Shown here piece after piece: positions 10,333 to 21,310 of a stretch of 64,000 nt of DNA. Origin of the DNA: Lycium barbarum (lineage: Eukaryota; Streptophyta; Magnoliopsida; Solanales; Solanaceae). The DNA is taken from assembly GCF_019175385.1 (NCBI RefSeq), contig NC_083344.1, forward strand, positions 2,270,965 to 2,334,964, written 5' to 3'. Each line of letters starts with the position of its first letter. The stretch's first letter is position 1. The translations under genes were made by a program, and so were the position numbers. The notes beneath the pieces are model-generated. The model was not told the origin of the DNA, did no database searches, and was given only the letters and a program-made list of their open reading frames with translations.

Positions 10333-11075
10333 GAGGGTATATGATACTATTGTCTACATTTTAATGTTTTTCGCTCATACTTGCATAGCAGAAGAGTTCA
10401 TTTATCTAACTAGCTTTAGTATATTTCCTGCAATGCGATTCACAAATTTTCAAATCTCTTGTGGATTTATTGTAGACCCTTATTTTTTGAGTTTCTTGAT
10501 TCTGTACACACAAGCTCAAATATCCGTTGCCTCGTTGTTTCTTGTTTTAGACAGACTCTACAAACTATAAAGGACACCATTTTTACTGCAAAAGCAGAGA
10601 TGCAATGCATGCCAAAATAATCAATCATTAGAAGTCTAATTTACATAGTCAAATTTAATTACATGCCTTCTTTGCCTGACGTGATCTAACATTAAAAGGA
10701 CCGAACTTTGAGTGACATCAAATAATGGAGTGTTTGATATGACAGAAGCCATTTTGCGTGGCAAACATCGTGGACAACTCCCACTTCCGATGAAGACACT
10801 AAAGAGCATAACTGTCTACATGTTTTTGATATAGGTCTTGCTTTAAGCTTATCAGATGGCACCCTCTTTGCTCCCTCTTCCGTCTACTTAAATGTTGATT
10901 CACATTCATTTCATGCTAGTAATTAAGCTCAAAATTGTGTCAATGATAGTAACAACACTAAATACCACTACAGAGAAAATAAAAACGAAAGACGATAGCA
11001 GGCATTAGTTTTTCACAAAAGGCAGTTGACAAATTACATGCTGCTGCTAGTAGACATTCAGGATATATACATATA
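10333..11075. other. intergenic, no gene seen
   Basis: No supported gene. A 118-codon frame (10214-10570) runs across the poly(A) tract and is hydrophobic by composition only; I do not call it. Confidence 0.5.
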
Positions 11076-11083
11076 TAGATATC

Positions 11084-11517
11084 CTAAGTTGCACGGACTC
11101 TTCATTTTTTATTCCGAACCTGTCTCCTCACGAGACTTGACGGGTGCGGGATATGTTTTGGATTCGGTCAACCAACTTTGGATTCTTTGACCGGTGTCCA
11201 TCGACAAATTTGGGGGAAAATTGAGATTTTGATTTCTCAAAATAAAAGAAAAAATAGATTTAGGATATGTTAAATGGCATACCTTCAATATTATAGTACT
11301 TTTGTCTCATATTCGTTATTTCAGGTCAAACAGAGATAAACTAAGAATTCAAGGGGTTGTGCTCTATTTTCATAATTTTGATTTTTCTTAGCTAAATCCC
11401 AACACCCGTATCCATACCTGGATCCGCACCCCGAACCCTAATATTTAGATTTTGCCGAATTTGATCCTCGAATCCGTACCTGTATCGAAAACCCGCACCC
11501 TAGTCCGAGCAACTTAG
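11084..11517. mobile_element. hAT-like MITE with 8-bp target duplication
   Basis: This is a 434-bp element with terminal inverted repeats CTAAGTTGCACGGACT and AGTCCGAGCAACTTAG (15 of 16 positions match). It is flanked by perfect 8-bp duplications TAGATATC at 11076-11083 and 11518-11525. The interior has repeated CCGCACCC/GGTGCGGG-like motifs and no coding frame. The 8-bp duplication fits the hAT superfamily. The perfect duplication suggests a fairly recent insertion. Confidence 0.88.
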
Positions 11518-11525
11518 TAGATATC

Positions 11526-12921
11526 CTAAGAAAGTAGAGGGGAAGTTCCATGTGTTACCTTGAATTTGAAATATTGGTGAAAATTTAAATACAACAGATA
11601 TTGAAACATAGATGCTTAGTTAAACAATAAAACTTCCAACTCAAGTTTCTTATGAAGAAAAGGAAAAGGGAAATTTTCAAAAATATACAGCCCAACACAA
11701 ATTATTACGCGACACAACCCAATATATAATATTATACAACAGTATACAGAAAAAAAAATCACAGTTCAGGTCCAGATGCCAACTAACTCAATTCTTGGGC
11801 TAGTTACTCAAATTCGTCAAACGAATCCATAAAGCAACACATAGTTTAGAGTTACCTCTACAACTCATAATTAATTTAATCGTTTCAAGTAACAGAAAAG
11901 TAATTACAATGTAGATTACCTTAACTATGTATTTCATAGTGACTAGATTAATGTCACCATGATCAATTAGACACCAAAACACAATTAAATATTGCTGAAA
12001 ACAGACAAATTATAAGTTGTCAGATCAGAATTCAATCTCTTAACTCAATAGTACTTCATATATAATGATACACATAAGATTATAAGCTAAATTAATAGCT
12101 TAGGATTTAATTCTTACCTCAAATAGAGTAATAGAGGTTTCAAAGAAGAAGACCCATAATCCAATGGTTTTTCAATTCAAAGTTATCAACTGCGTAGATC
12201 CCAAAGTATTTTGAATGAATATGAATTGGTTGGGTTGAAGAAGAACTTAAAATATTACCTCTCCGTTCACAATTTACCACACTTGTCTTAATTTTTTTTT
12301 GTCTATTTTTAAAAGGTTATCTCTACATTTAGAACTCATATGGACATGATTTGAAATCAAGTTGATTTGAAGTTGAAATTTTATTAGGACATGCAATTTA
12401 GATGTCTTAAGTTAATATTTTTTTCTCACAAGCATAAAAACCCAACAATTTGTGAAAACTATTAAAATTTTCTCAACTTTTATACAATCTAACCAAATTA
12501 GCAAACCATAATTCATAAATAAGGTATTGAATATCGTAAGGCGCATCATTAATAAATCACATATCTTCAAGTTACTTTTGTAAAATAAATAAATTCACAT
12601 ATCTTCAAGTTACTTTTGTAAAATAAATAAATCCTGGCAATTACATACTATTACAAACATTAAAATATACAAAATTTTACAAAGATTAACTGGTTCAAAA
12701 AATCACCATTAGCAGTAACTAGCTATTACATTGAGCATGAGTCTTTTTTTTTTTTTGCAAAATTTAAAATTATGGGTTTTTGTTTGCAAATTATAAATTT
12801 ATGGGTCAAGTTTAATATTTTAAATTTTTTGAAATCCTACTTTTTGGAAAATTTCGAATTTCAATCATGGTATGAAATTGAAGTTAAAATTTTGTGCAGA
12901 TTTCATAAATAAATACTCTTC
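11526..12921. other. AT-rich intergenic, no gene seen
   Basis: No gene was identified. Apart from the small tandem duplication at 12557-12632 and short A/T runs, I see nothing here. Confidence 0.55.
12557..12632. repeat. 38-bp tandem duplication
   Basis: Two identical adjacent copies of a 38-bp unit beginning TCACATATCTTCAAG, at 12557-12594 and 12595-12632. Perfect identity suggests a recent slippage or repair event. Confidence 0.93.
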
Positions 12922-13671
12922 TTAAAAAGAAATCATTGAAGTTTAAAAGAAACAAGGAATCTATTGGGGTTGTTTCACAAGAGTAACTCGGAACATTCGA
13001 GTATGGTGAAGATTTTAAGATCTTTAAGGACCCGTTTGGCCATGAGAAATTTTCACTTTTTTCGGGATTTTTTTTCCACTTTATTTTTAAATCAGCATTT
13101 GGCCATGAAAACTCCAAATACAACTAGAAGTTTTTACTTTTTTCACTTTCAATAAATTCAAACGATTTAATATTCTTAGCAAAAACTATAACTAAACACA
13201 ACTCCAACTTCAAAATTCCAAATAAAATGAAAAATAATTGGTTTTCATGGCCAAACGCCTACTTATTTAGTTTTTTCCCCACTATATCAAAAGAAAAGTT
13301 TAAGAAAAAGGCATATTCAACCACTCTTTTTGAAAGCCTAGCCAAGGACCATTGGAGATTTGGCTATTTTAAAAAATGTACCTTTCGCTTTGCTTGCATC
13401 TTTGTCCCCTTTCATTTTCTTTTTTACCACAAACCACATGTTCATGTTTCGATTTTCTAAACTTTAATCACATAACAGGAAATTTAATATTTCTTTGTCC
13501 ATTTTGAAAATGTGACCTTTCATTATCTTTTTTTTCCCCCACAAACCACATGTTCATGCTAAACTTCAATCGCATAACTGGACCATTTCAACACGCTGTT
13601 TGTTCTCAACTTTATGTCTACTGCTTATGAGTTATACATCTTTCTCCCATTTTCAAGCATATATGATGTCC
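12922..13671 (+). repeat. Segmental duplication, copy 1 (partner 42540-43339)
   Basis: About 750 bp that closely match 42540-43339 in direct orientation, from AAAAAGAAATCATT to GCATATATGATGTCC. The block includes a hAT-like MITE and two blocks resembling the CNL upstream region. It contains small open frames but none is conserved intact between copies. Confidence 0.88.
13031..13259. mobile_element. hAT-like MITE inside duplication copy 1
   Basis: Terminal sequences CCCGTTTGGCCATGA and TCATGGCCAAACGCC are inverted relative to each other. This is a common plant MITE end. The same element is present in the other copy of the duplication, so it predates that duplication. A target duplication could not be assigned with confidence. 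Confidence 0.65.
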
Positions 13672-14390
13672 TATTTCACAATCGCAGAGATTACAAATCT
13701 CAATCCCCTAATGATTTCAATCCCCTAATGATTCTTTAATTGCTTTGACTTACACTGCAGCAAGTTTGTTAGTATTAGGTTTAATTTTCAAGTTGTTGTT
13801 TTTCCTTTTTGTAAGTTTAAAAGTTGTCCAATTATTTACAGAACAATGACTTTCGAAATTCTATGACTTAACTGTATGATGAATTGTCTATATTAATTAC
13901 TTCAATAGTGTAAGTGCATAGCTATAAATCAACAATTAGCTATAGATTCTACTTTTATTGATAATATCTTGTGTTTTTTCTTTCAGTTAAATTTTTTTCA
14001 TCAAAAAACTAGATAAAGATGGTGCCGATGAGTGAAGTAGACCACATGATAGTCAACTTTTATGTGCTTCTCTTTTTCTTTATCTAAACAAAAATTGTGT
14101 CCTCGTGAGCTTCACATGTGTACCATGGTAAATCCAAGGATATTTAGCTTTGTATAAAAGTTAAATTATAATAATATTTCTAATAATATTGAATTCTCTA
14201 ATCATTGAATGAATATATAAGAATCATAGTCTAAACCCAAAAATTTTGAAATTGAGAAAAAAATGACATTTTCCTTGAACATTTTTTTTAATCTTAGTTG
14301 ATTTAATCAATCCTTAAATAGGGAATATTATCCATTAATATGATGTATGATAGTTGATTACAATACAATAAACAGAATAACATTGATGCG
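13672..14390. other. intergenic, no gene seen
   Basis: AT-rich sequence with no supported gene. It may include the body of the Helitron whose 3' end is called at 14396-14423, but no 5' terminus was found. Confidence 0.5.
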
Positions 14391-14395
14391 ATACA

Positions 14396-14423
14396 TGCGT
14401 GCAACGCACGTACGCTAAACTAG
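14396..14423 (+). mobile_element. Helitron-like 3' terminus
   Basis: A short hairpin CGTGC-AAC-GCACG lies about 10 bases upstream of CTAG, which is followed by T. This is the signature of a Helitron 3' end (hairpin, then CTRR, inserted before T). The 5' end was not located, so the length is unknown. Confidence 0.6.
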
Positions 14424-14802
14424 TAAATGACAAAAAAGACAGACGTGTGCATCTCTGCCTAAAACCTACGCTTCTATATACTTATTATTATAATATAAAG
14501 TAGTCTGCCTAGTACCACAATGGCCACATTTCTTCACCGTTTCCCCAGCTAGACTTTCAATTGCTAGAGACTATCCTCAATTCCATCAAATTTGTTTTCA
14601 TGAGGCCAGACTTTTGGATAATTAAGTGAAAATAATTTTTTGAAAAAATATATATCAAAATTAATAATATTATCAAATCAAAGTGTGTTTCTTGAAGAAA
14701 AAAATGTAAGTGCTAATGATTAATGAATTTTGTGTTTTGAGAGTTTTGTTTCATTTTAAAAAAACATACTCTGAGAGTCAAACAAAACCTTCTTTCACCA
14801 CC

Positions 14803-14971
14803 ATTCATATTCCTAATTATTGTGACTTATAGTACTTTCTACGTAGTTTCCAAATATGTAATTTTATTTTAAAAAAACTTAAAGATTCTATGTCCAAATT
14901 CAAGGTCATAATTAAGAATTTTCAATCTCGATAAGTGAAAAGTATCACATAAATTTATAATAGAGGGAGTG
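14803..14971. mobile_element. Stowaway-like MITE, 5'-truncated
   Basis: The internal stretch GTGACTTATAGTACTTT and the end ATAGAGGGAGTG match the MITEs at 4027 and 5151. The left terminus is missing. Confidence 0.6.
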
Positions 14972-15356
14972 ACATATTGAAACAACAAAGCAGAATAACT
15001 AACTTAATCAGAAAAACAGATGAAGCTATTTGACCGCGTCTAGTTGTTTGTTATGTTATTTGTTATAAGTATTAAGGTCGGTAAAAGTTCCGGCTTAAAC
15101 CGTAACATATAGGTCCTGGAGGTGGAGATTGATGAAGCGGGACTCAACATACAAGAACTAGGGCCACCAAGACAATGTAGAATTGTAACCATCTCATTTC
15201 AAAGTTTAAGTTGTTACAGATAGCAGACTTTTATTTACTTAATTATATTCTCAACACGTTCTCTCATGTGTGGGCCTGATTTTTTTTTCATGGGTGAAGC
15301 ACGTGAATTTCATATGTGGTGATGAGACTCGAATTCACGACTTTTGCCTACTCTAA
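14972..15356. other. intergenic, no gene seen
   Basis: No feature supported. Confidence 0.5.
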
Positions 15357-15611
15357 TACTCCCTCTATTCTAATTTATGTGGCACTTTTTGCTTCTCGAG
15401 ATTCAAACAGCATGAACATTGACCAATATTTTAATATGTATAAAATTGATATGAGAAAAGTTGCAACTTATATTACTTTTTATGTAGTTTTCAAGAATAT
15501 AAATTTTAATGTTAAAGTATTGAATTAATCTAATTCAATTTAGCTTTAAAGTTTAGTCAAATTGAATTTCGAAAAGCGAAAAGTGTCACATAAATTGGGA
15601 CCGAGGGAGTA
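15357..15611. mobile_element. Stowaway-like MITE
   Basis: This is a 255-bp element with ends TACTCCCTCTATTCTAATTTA and TAAATTGGGACCGAGGGAGTA, the same family as 5151-5411. The 70-codon frame across it (15316-15528) is not a gene. Confidence 0.87.
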
Positions 15612-16221
15612 CCATGTAAAAGTACGTGACTCTCTAATCTAAAAGCTTAAACCATCAAACAAAATACATTTTTTTCCCTTAATTATATCCTCAACAAATC
15701 ACTAGATCAATGCCAACATATCGATGATTTCCCGATGGTCTTTACATTTAGCCTCAACTCCATCATCAACGTCATCTTTAGATGATCCATCCCCACCAGG
15801 CCACCTCCCCTTCTATTGAGCAGGTCTAATGTACCTTTCCCTTAGCTTTCATGTTTGTCATTGCCTATAATAATGAACCAAAAAAAAAAAAACATAGACA
15901 TTTATTAATTTCAATTGTCTGCGGAGAGAGAAATGTCTATAACAAATTAACAATATGTAGAAACTTATAAAACATTGATTGATTAAAACAAAAAAAATAC
16001 TTTTATTAAAAGGAAAAAAAATAAAAAGACGAAAGAGCCAAGATATTTTTTTTTAAAGAGCCAAGATAGTATGATTTACTTCTAGTCGCATAAATATTTA
16101 ATTTCATTATCAGATCGTATAATTTTAAATTCAATATAAAAATGTGAAAGAAAATATCAAAGACGTCCAAACAAATTTACGTTGTGGACCATTGTACAAC
16201 ATATCTCTTGGTTCCACATAA
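15612..16221. other. intergenic, no gene seen
   Basis: A/T runs and no supported gene. Confidence 0.5.
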
Positions 16222-16440
16222 TGTATATTTTTTCACAAGCCCCATGTTCATGTGTCAGATTTTTAGTTAAGTTTTAATCACATAATGAATGGGACACTCT
16301 GCAATTATGCAACAAAACTCACAATCAATTTCTTCAGTTTCTTCAACTTGATCTTAATATTATCTCTTTCTCTCTTTTCCCAGTTTTTTTTCAGCTTTGA
16401 TTGAAGTGAAAACTAAGACTACAGAGGATTCCAGACTGAA
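16222..16440 (+). pseudogene. Relic of an NLR upstream/leader region
   Basis: The stretch TTCAGTTTCTTCAACTTGAT and the following TATCTCTTTCTCT match the CNL leader (about 107-165). An upstream part like TTTTAATCACATAA matches about 25-40. No coiled-coil coding sequence follows, so only the 5' flank of a former NLR copy remains. The SINE begins about 120 bases further on. Confidence 0.65.
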
Positions 16441-16540
16441 TCGTGACATAAATAGTGTCATTATTTTTTATTTTTATTTTGTATAATCATCTGATATCAG
16501 GTGGATATCCACTTAAACATTAAGGTTGATTTATGCAAAT

Positions 16541-16556
16541 AGCCCTTTTTGAGGTC
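16541..16556. repeat. Left target site duplication of the Au SINE
   Basis: AGCCCTTTTTGAGGTC here matches AGCCCTTTTTGAGATC at 42235-42250 with one mismatch. This shows that both places were once adjacent to one SINE insertion. Confidence 0.85.
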
Positions 16557-16709
16557 TAAGTGGAGCCTTGATGTAACAGGTAAAATTGTTGTCATGGTGC
16601 AGGAGATCACAGGTTCAAGCCGTGGGAACAACCTCTTAGAGAAATGCAAGGTAAGATTGTGTACAATATGACCCTTGAAAAAGTTACCATTCAGGACCCT
16701 GCACATAGC
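16557..16709 (+). mobile_element. Au-type SINE, 5' part (split by retrotransposon)
   Basis: This is the tRNA-derived head and body of an Au-like SINE. The A-box region is GGAGCCTTGATGTAACAGG and the B box is in GGTTCAAGCC (16611-16620). Body segments such as AACAACCTCTT and AAGGTAAGATTGTGTACAAT follow the family consensus that I recall. It breaks off at ...CACATAGC, and the family continues GGGAGCTTAGTGCA, which is found at 42203. RNA polymerase III would have transcribed the intact element. The 25.5-kb element inserted after ATAGC. Confidence 0.88.
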
Positions 16710-16874
16710 TGATGTGCCGTGAATTTCGGCACATTTTATGCCTTTGTAACTAGAAATGTTGCTTGTTTTTAAGTGTTACTTTGTTTCTTATGATGTTTTT
16801 GTATTTTATAGGGTTGGTTGACTAAGGATCGAAAATGAGATGAAATGCGAAAAACGGACAAATTGGAGCTAATT

Positions 16875-17333
16875 GACGGTCTGTAACTCATGTGACGGAC
16901 CGTAACGGAGTCCGTAACTCATGTTACGGTTCGTACCATTGAACCGTAACAGAGCCTAAATTTTCAGAAAGTTTTCATTGAAACCATCAGTGTTACAGTG
17001 TAGTGTTACGGTCCGTAAATCGTGTTATGGTCCGTAAATCGTGTTACGGTCTGTAACATATCACCGCAACATCAGCTAAATTTCCAGAAAGTTTTCAATG
17101 AAACCATCAGTGTTACAGTGTAGTGTTACGGTCCGTAACTCATGTTACGGTCCGTAACATATCATCGTAACATCAGTCAAATTTTTAGAGAGTTGCCAAG
17201 CAAATTCACAAGGTACGCCTCAGAAGGACGGACCGTAACCTGAGTTACGGTCCGTCGCATGGTTGCTGTAAAAACAAGTGGACAAATGACGAAATGAAGG
17301 ACGGACCGTAACCTGAGTTACGGTCGGTAACAA
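16875..17333. repeat. GTTACGGWCCGTAAC palindrome array in the 5' LTR
   Basis: Repeated full and half sites of the 15-base palindrome GTTACGGWCCGTAAC occur here, often as pairs joined by CTCAT. They are partly organised in a 120-bp higher-order repeat (about 16988-17107 and 17108 onward) that also includes AAATTTCCAGAAAGTTTTCA. Each full site contains two CpG dinucleotides. The array ends about 50 bases before the TATA box. Confidence 0.92.
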
Positions 17334-17382
17334 TGCGGCGTAAGGGCATTTTTGTCCAGAAACTTGATGCGATTTTTGGCTC

Positions 17383-17390
17383 TATAAATA
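17383..17390 (+). promoter_or_regulatory. TATA box of the 5' LTR
   Basis: TATAAATA in a CTCTATAAATACTT context, conserved at 41321-41328 in the 3' LTR. It is the probable RNA polymerase II promoter that sets the U3/R boundary. Confidence 0.75.
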
Positions 17391-18263
17391 CTTAATATAG
17401 GGTTTTAATTCAACATTCAGATTTTGTTTTGGAGGCACAAACCCTAGGTCTTTTATCTTAGAAGTTGTTGGAGCATTTAAGACAACAACTTCACTCTCAT
17501 TCCATCTGGTATTTGCATTGTAAGTTCATTATGTTTACTTGTAAGCTTTCTTTGTTATCCAAATTATGAGTAGCTAATTTTAAAGCTAAGGTTGTGGATC
17601 CCATGATGGATATTATGTGAATGGGTTTCTATTATTGATATATGCATAATGGTTGTTGGTATTCATTCAGTTTTTGTGATTTAGCATTGGGTGATGATTG
17701 CAAGCATTATTATAAGCCATTATATTAACTGTTCTTGGGAAAGAAAGTTAGTATTGGTAAGATTGAATGACAATGACTCGAGGCGTTAACCCTCGTTTAA
17801 TATATTAACTTAGGAATGAGAACAAGTCTAAATTGGCATTTTTGGTTCATTCTTCGATTGCAACTCTTTTACATTCGGAAGAATCATAAAGAGAAAATAC
17901 GACTTAACTGTTGGAAAACATTAAGAAGTTCTTAAGAGACCAAGTGCATATTAATAGGACAACCATTAGAAGTATATCATATTGAAACCTGAAGCATAAT
18001 ATCTAATCAAATTGGGGAACACAACCTTAGTCTCTATTTCGCATTAAATACAATTTCAGTCAAAATACTTAATTGCATTATTCAACAACTATTTCAAACT
18101 TTCAGGAATAGGATTAAAGCCTTTAAAGACTAGTATCACATACGATTAGTACTCTTTTCTCTTCATATTCCTTGTGGGATTCGACCCCAACCTTGTTGGG
18201 TTACTATATTTGACAACGTCCGCTTTACGCCATTAATAGGTGTAATTTGAGCGTATCAAATTT

Positions 18264-18280
18264 TGGCACCGTTGCCGGGA
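18264..18280 (+). other. Primer binding site (tRNA-Asp type)
   Basis: TGGCACCGTTGCCGGGA lies five bases after the LTR end. It is complementary, with a mismatch, to the 3' end of plant tRNA-Asp(GTC), which is the primer type known for Athila-like elements. Confidence 0.85.
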
Positions 18281-18375
18281 ATATGGTTTAGAAATTACTA
18301 ATTGTTGTGTATTATTCTTTAAAACTTTTTCTATTCCATCACATCTCGTTTGCTGTTTTAGTTAACCAGGTGAAC

Positions 18376-19021
18376 ATGGCAGGAAGACCCCATCGCAATC
18401 AAGGAAACCAAGGGAGAATCCAAGTGAACCATCCTGCACCAGAAGAAGAGGAGGATGAGAATGTATTTGCGGAATTCATCGACGAAGCTGATTATGCTTC
18501 AGCTGTAGTTCCGCCTAGAACGGGAAATGCTAATTTCAAAATTGATAGTTCTATCTATCAGCTATTGAAGCTTGAAGGCTATTTTTTAAATTCTTCGGAG
18601 GATTGTCCACTCCGACACCTGAGGAATTTTCTGCATGTATGCTCTCAACAATCTCAAGGTGTTGTTCCTGCTGATGCACTGCGATTACGGGTTTTCAAAT
18701 ATTCCTTGGCTGGACAAGCGAGGGAATGGTATGAAAAGATCCCCAGCAATACTATTCACAACTGGAACGAGTTGCCAATATATTTTAAAAAAAATGGTTC
18801 CCACCAAGCAAAAAGGCTGAGCTTCGGGACAAGATCTTTGAGTTCAAACAACTTCCAGGGAAACAGTTATATGCAGCATGGGAGCGTTTCAAATATTATC
18901 TAGCTCAATCTCCAACTCATGGGTTTTCGGATGCAATCCTCACCGAGAAGTTCTACAAAGGGCTAGATACCATGAATCAAATTGCTGTCAACACTGCAGC
19001 TGGGGGATGCTTCATGGACAA
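18376..19021 (+). pseudogene. gag, N-terminal part, interrupted by the nested element
   Basis: The reading starts at ATG 18376 (MAGRPHRNQGNQGRIQ) and gives an acidic linker, then the retrotransposon gag domain with LEGYFLNSSEDCPLRHLRNF, RVFKYSLAGQAREWYEKI and so on. An extra A in the A-run near 18787-18795 shifts the frame. The gag continues in another frame with WFPPSKKAELRDKIFEFKQ and then AAWERFKYYLAQSPTHGFSD up to the insertion point after AAGGCFMD. The domain resumes at 30364 (DKSFVNITRLLDKLTTHNQA). This protein would form the virus-like particle. It is doubly broken here, by the frameshift and the insertion. Confidence 0.9.
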
Positions 19022-19230
19022 TGTTATATCCCGCATTTTCAGAGTATGAGCGTGACACGTACTTCCTCAAAATTGACAATCATGTTGTTGCTGCATAATT
19101 TAAACTCTCGTTGATAGTGTCGTATCCCGTAATTTTGTACGTTGGATTATTTGTAAACTGAGGTGGGGCCCACACGTCGAGATTTTTTTTCGGACATGTG
19201 ACAATTTATATGAATCACATATGTGAGGAT

Positions 19231-19386
19231 CTTCCCTCCGTAAAGGTATTGTCTAGCCCAGGGTGCCTGCCAATTCTTAGTGTGAAATACACCATGCCTG
19301 CAGCATGCCCCCGCCGGGGTTCGAACCCGCTACCACTGGTTCTTTGTCTTCCACAGAGGGAAGCGCCTCTTACCAATTGAGCTGCT
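19231..19386 (-). mobile_element. tRNA-derived SINE-like segment
   Basis: On the minus strand an A box AGCTCAATTGGTAAGAGGCG (19364-19383) is followed at normal spacing by a B box GGGTTCGAACCCC (about 19316-19328), the internal RNA polymerase III promoter of a tRNA. The region after it (toward 19231) is not tRNA and would be the SINE body. No anticodon arm or cloverleaf is convincing, so it is not called as a tRNA gene. No target duplication was found. Its 5' edge abuts the foreign LTR exactly. Confidence 0.6.
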
Positions 19387-20159
19387 TGTCACGCCCCAAA
19401 ACCCACCCTAGACATGACCGGCATCCGACGTCATGAACAACATCGGAAGAACCTAAGCAACACCATAATAATACTTGAACCCGCCAAGTTCAACATTCGC
19501 CTCTAACAGTTTATAAAATAAAGGTAAACGAATCACATATATAGAATTAAATCAGCGGAAGTCTTTAGTTATCTATACTTGTCAAACATTACAACGTGCC
19601 CAAGAGCTAATCAATAACTCAATAACTACCCACAAATGTATACTAGGGAGCTTCTAAGATAAAGGATTAATAGTCTGACTCATCGGGACGTAGCCCGGAC
19701 AACTAATGTAACAAATAAGTAAATCAACAGGGTGTCCCACGAACGAATGTGTGGGCTCACCGAATTATCCGCAACAGCAAGTCCTTCCTAAGCACCTGTA
19801 GTATCAAGAACCTGCTCTTCTCCGTTACCTAACATACCATCAAAAACAACAATGGTATGCCTGAGTACTTCGTACTCAGTGAGTGTCTCGGGGACAATGA
19901 ATAATACGAAAATAAGGTAAAAATAATACATGAAGAAATCAGTCTTGAAAATGATATGAAATCAATATAAGGACAGTTATTCAGCTTATGTATCTCGATA
20001 ATAAATGTCAAAACCCATTCATAAAGCCTCTTGTCAAGTTACAACTTCAAATATGCCCTTTTTAATCAATTAAGATAGTCATCAACAATTTCATAAGAGA
20101 ATAAGAATGCCACACATGCCAATACAGGCCCAAGAATCAAGCATATCGCGCATAGCGCA

Positions 20160-20395
20160 CCACACCGGAACATATAATTCTCGGTGGTTATCCTTCTTCC
20201 CGAATAGCTAGGCATAAATCACACCGGACTATGTAGTACGCGGTGGCTATCCTTCCTCCCGAATAGCTAGGCATAAATCACACTCCGGGTAGCGAACCCA
20301 GCGGTGGCCACTCTTCCTCCCGAATGGCTAGGCAATGACACACTAGGATCCATAGTGGCTACCCTTCCTCCCGAGTAGCTAGGCCAAAACACAAC
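20160..20395. repeat. Four-copy tandem repeat of about 60 bp in the solo LTR
   Basis: Units contain GGTGGCTATCCTTCCTCCC followed by GAATAGCTAGGCATAAATCA, with diverged spacers like CACACCGGAC. Confidence 0.85.
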
Positions 20396-21199
20396 AACAA
20401 AATTCATAGCATAGAAGCCGATTCACAATTTGTCTCCAAGTAGTCACACCATCAAATAGCATTAAAGTTCATCATGCCATTGCGAAAATCCATAATTTCA
20501 TAGATAATCTTGAAAACGTTTCCACTTCTTTAAACAAGATTCCTTTGTCATAGTTTCTTTGTAAAATCATCAATACCAAAAATTAACCATCATCACTGAT
20601 CATCTCTTATAGAAGACAATGATTCATAATATCACATACATATATAGGGTTTGTTACAATCTAGATTTAATGTGGGCTTGTCCCCTCACGCACATTAACC
20701 ATTAATCAAAATAGGTAATAAATTTCAAGAGTGTAAAACCAATTCATCATATCATTCAAAACATGCTTTTATAAAGAATCAATCTTTCAAGAGAGTTTGC
20801 AAAAGAGACATATAAATTACCTTTATATTCAAAAAGGATTTTATTTTTAAAGAGACATGCAAATCACAATAAGATTTTTAAAAGGGAGACATACCTTAAT
20901 TTGTTAAACAAGGTTTACCAATTCACTTTTCTAATGAAGAACACCCAAACCCTAGCTTGAATCACTTTGGAAGGAATTAATTTGAAAACCCTAGTTTTTG
21001 GTCACAATAATCATGTTAGAAAGGGATTTGGAACTTGAATTCAACCTAGAATGATGGTAACCCTTACCTTGTATGGTTCTGGAGGCTTGGGACTTGTTCT
21101 TATTCACTTTTAGGGAAAATTTTCGTGAATGGGGTGCTGGGGAAATAAACCCCAAGCCTTAAATATAACTAAAACGCGTAACCCGACTTTTTGACCTGA

Positions 21200-21310
21200 A
21201 TCCGACCCGATTCGCGATTGGTCCGCGATGCGGGACCATCGCGCAATGTTCTGCAGCTCAATACTCAGACTTGCGCGATTGGTCCGCGATGCGGGGCCAT
21301 CGCACGCACC
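21200..21310 (-). repeat. CpG-rich repeat GATTGGTCCGCGATGCGG in the solo LTR
   Basis: Two near-identical copies of GCGATTGGTCCGCGATGCGG followed by a CCATCGCGC-type end lie about 100 bases apart. Read on the minus strand they precede a TATA-like TATATTTAAG (about 21158-21167) by roughly 45 bases. Confidence 0.75.

Larger units (their letters stand above)
16710..18258 (+). repeat. 5' LTR of the outer element
   Basis: This LTR is 1549 bp and starts TGATGTGCCGTGAATTTCGG, ending GAGCGTATCA (TG...CA). It contains the palindrome array (about 16875-17333) followed by a TATA box. It matches 40665-42197 over its full length. Confidence 0.93.

Noticed and set aside
19231..19386. tRNA gene on the minus strand
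   Set aside because: A and B boxes are present, but the arms do not form a convincing cloverleaf and no anticodon stem is clear; a SINE head explains it better.
20160..20395. CRISPR-like array (regular ~60-bp repeats)
   Set aside because: Plant nuclear context and spacers that are themselves similar; it is a tandem repeat in an LTR.
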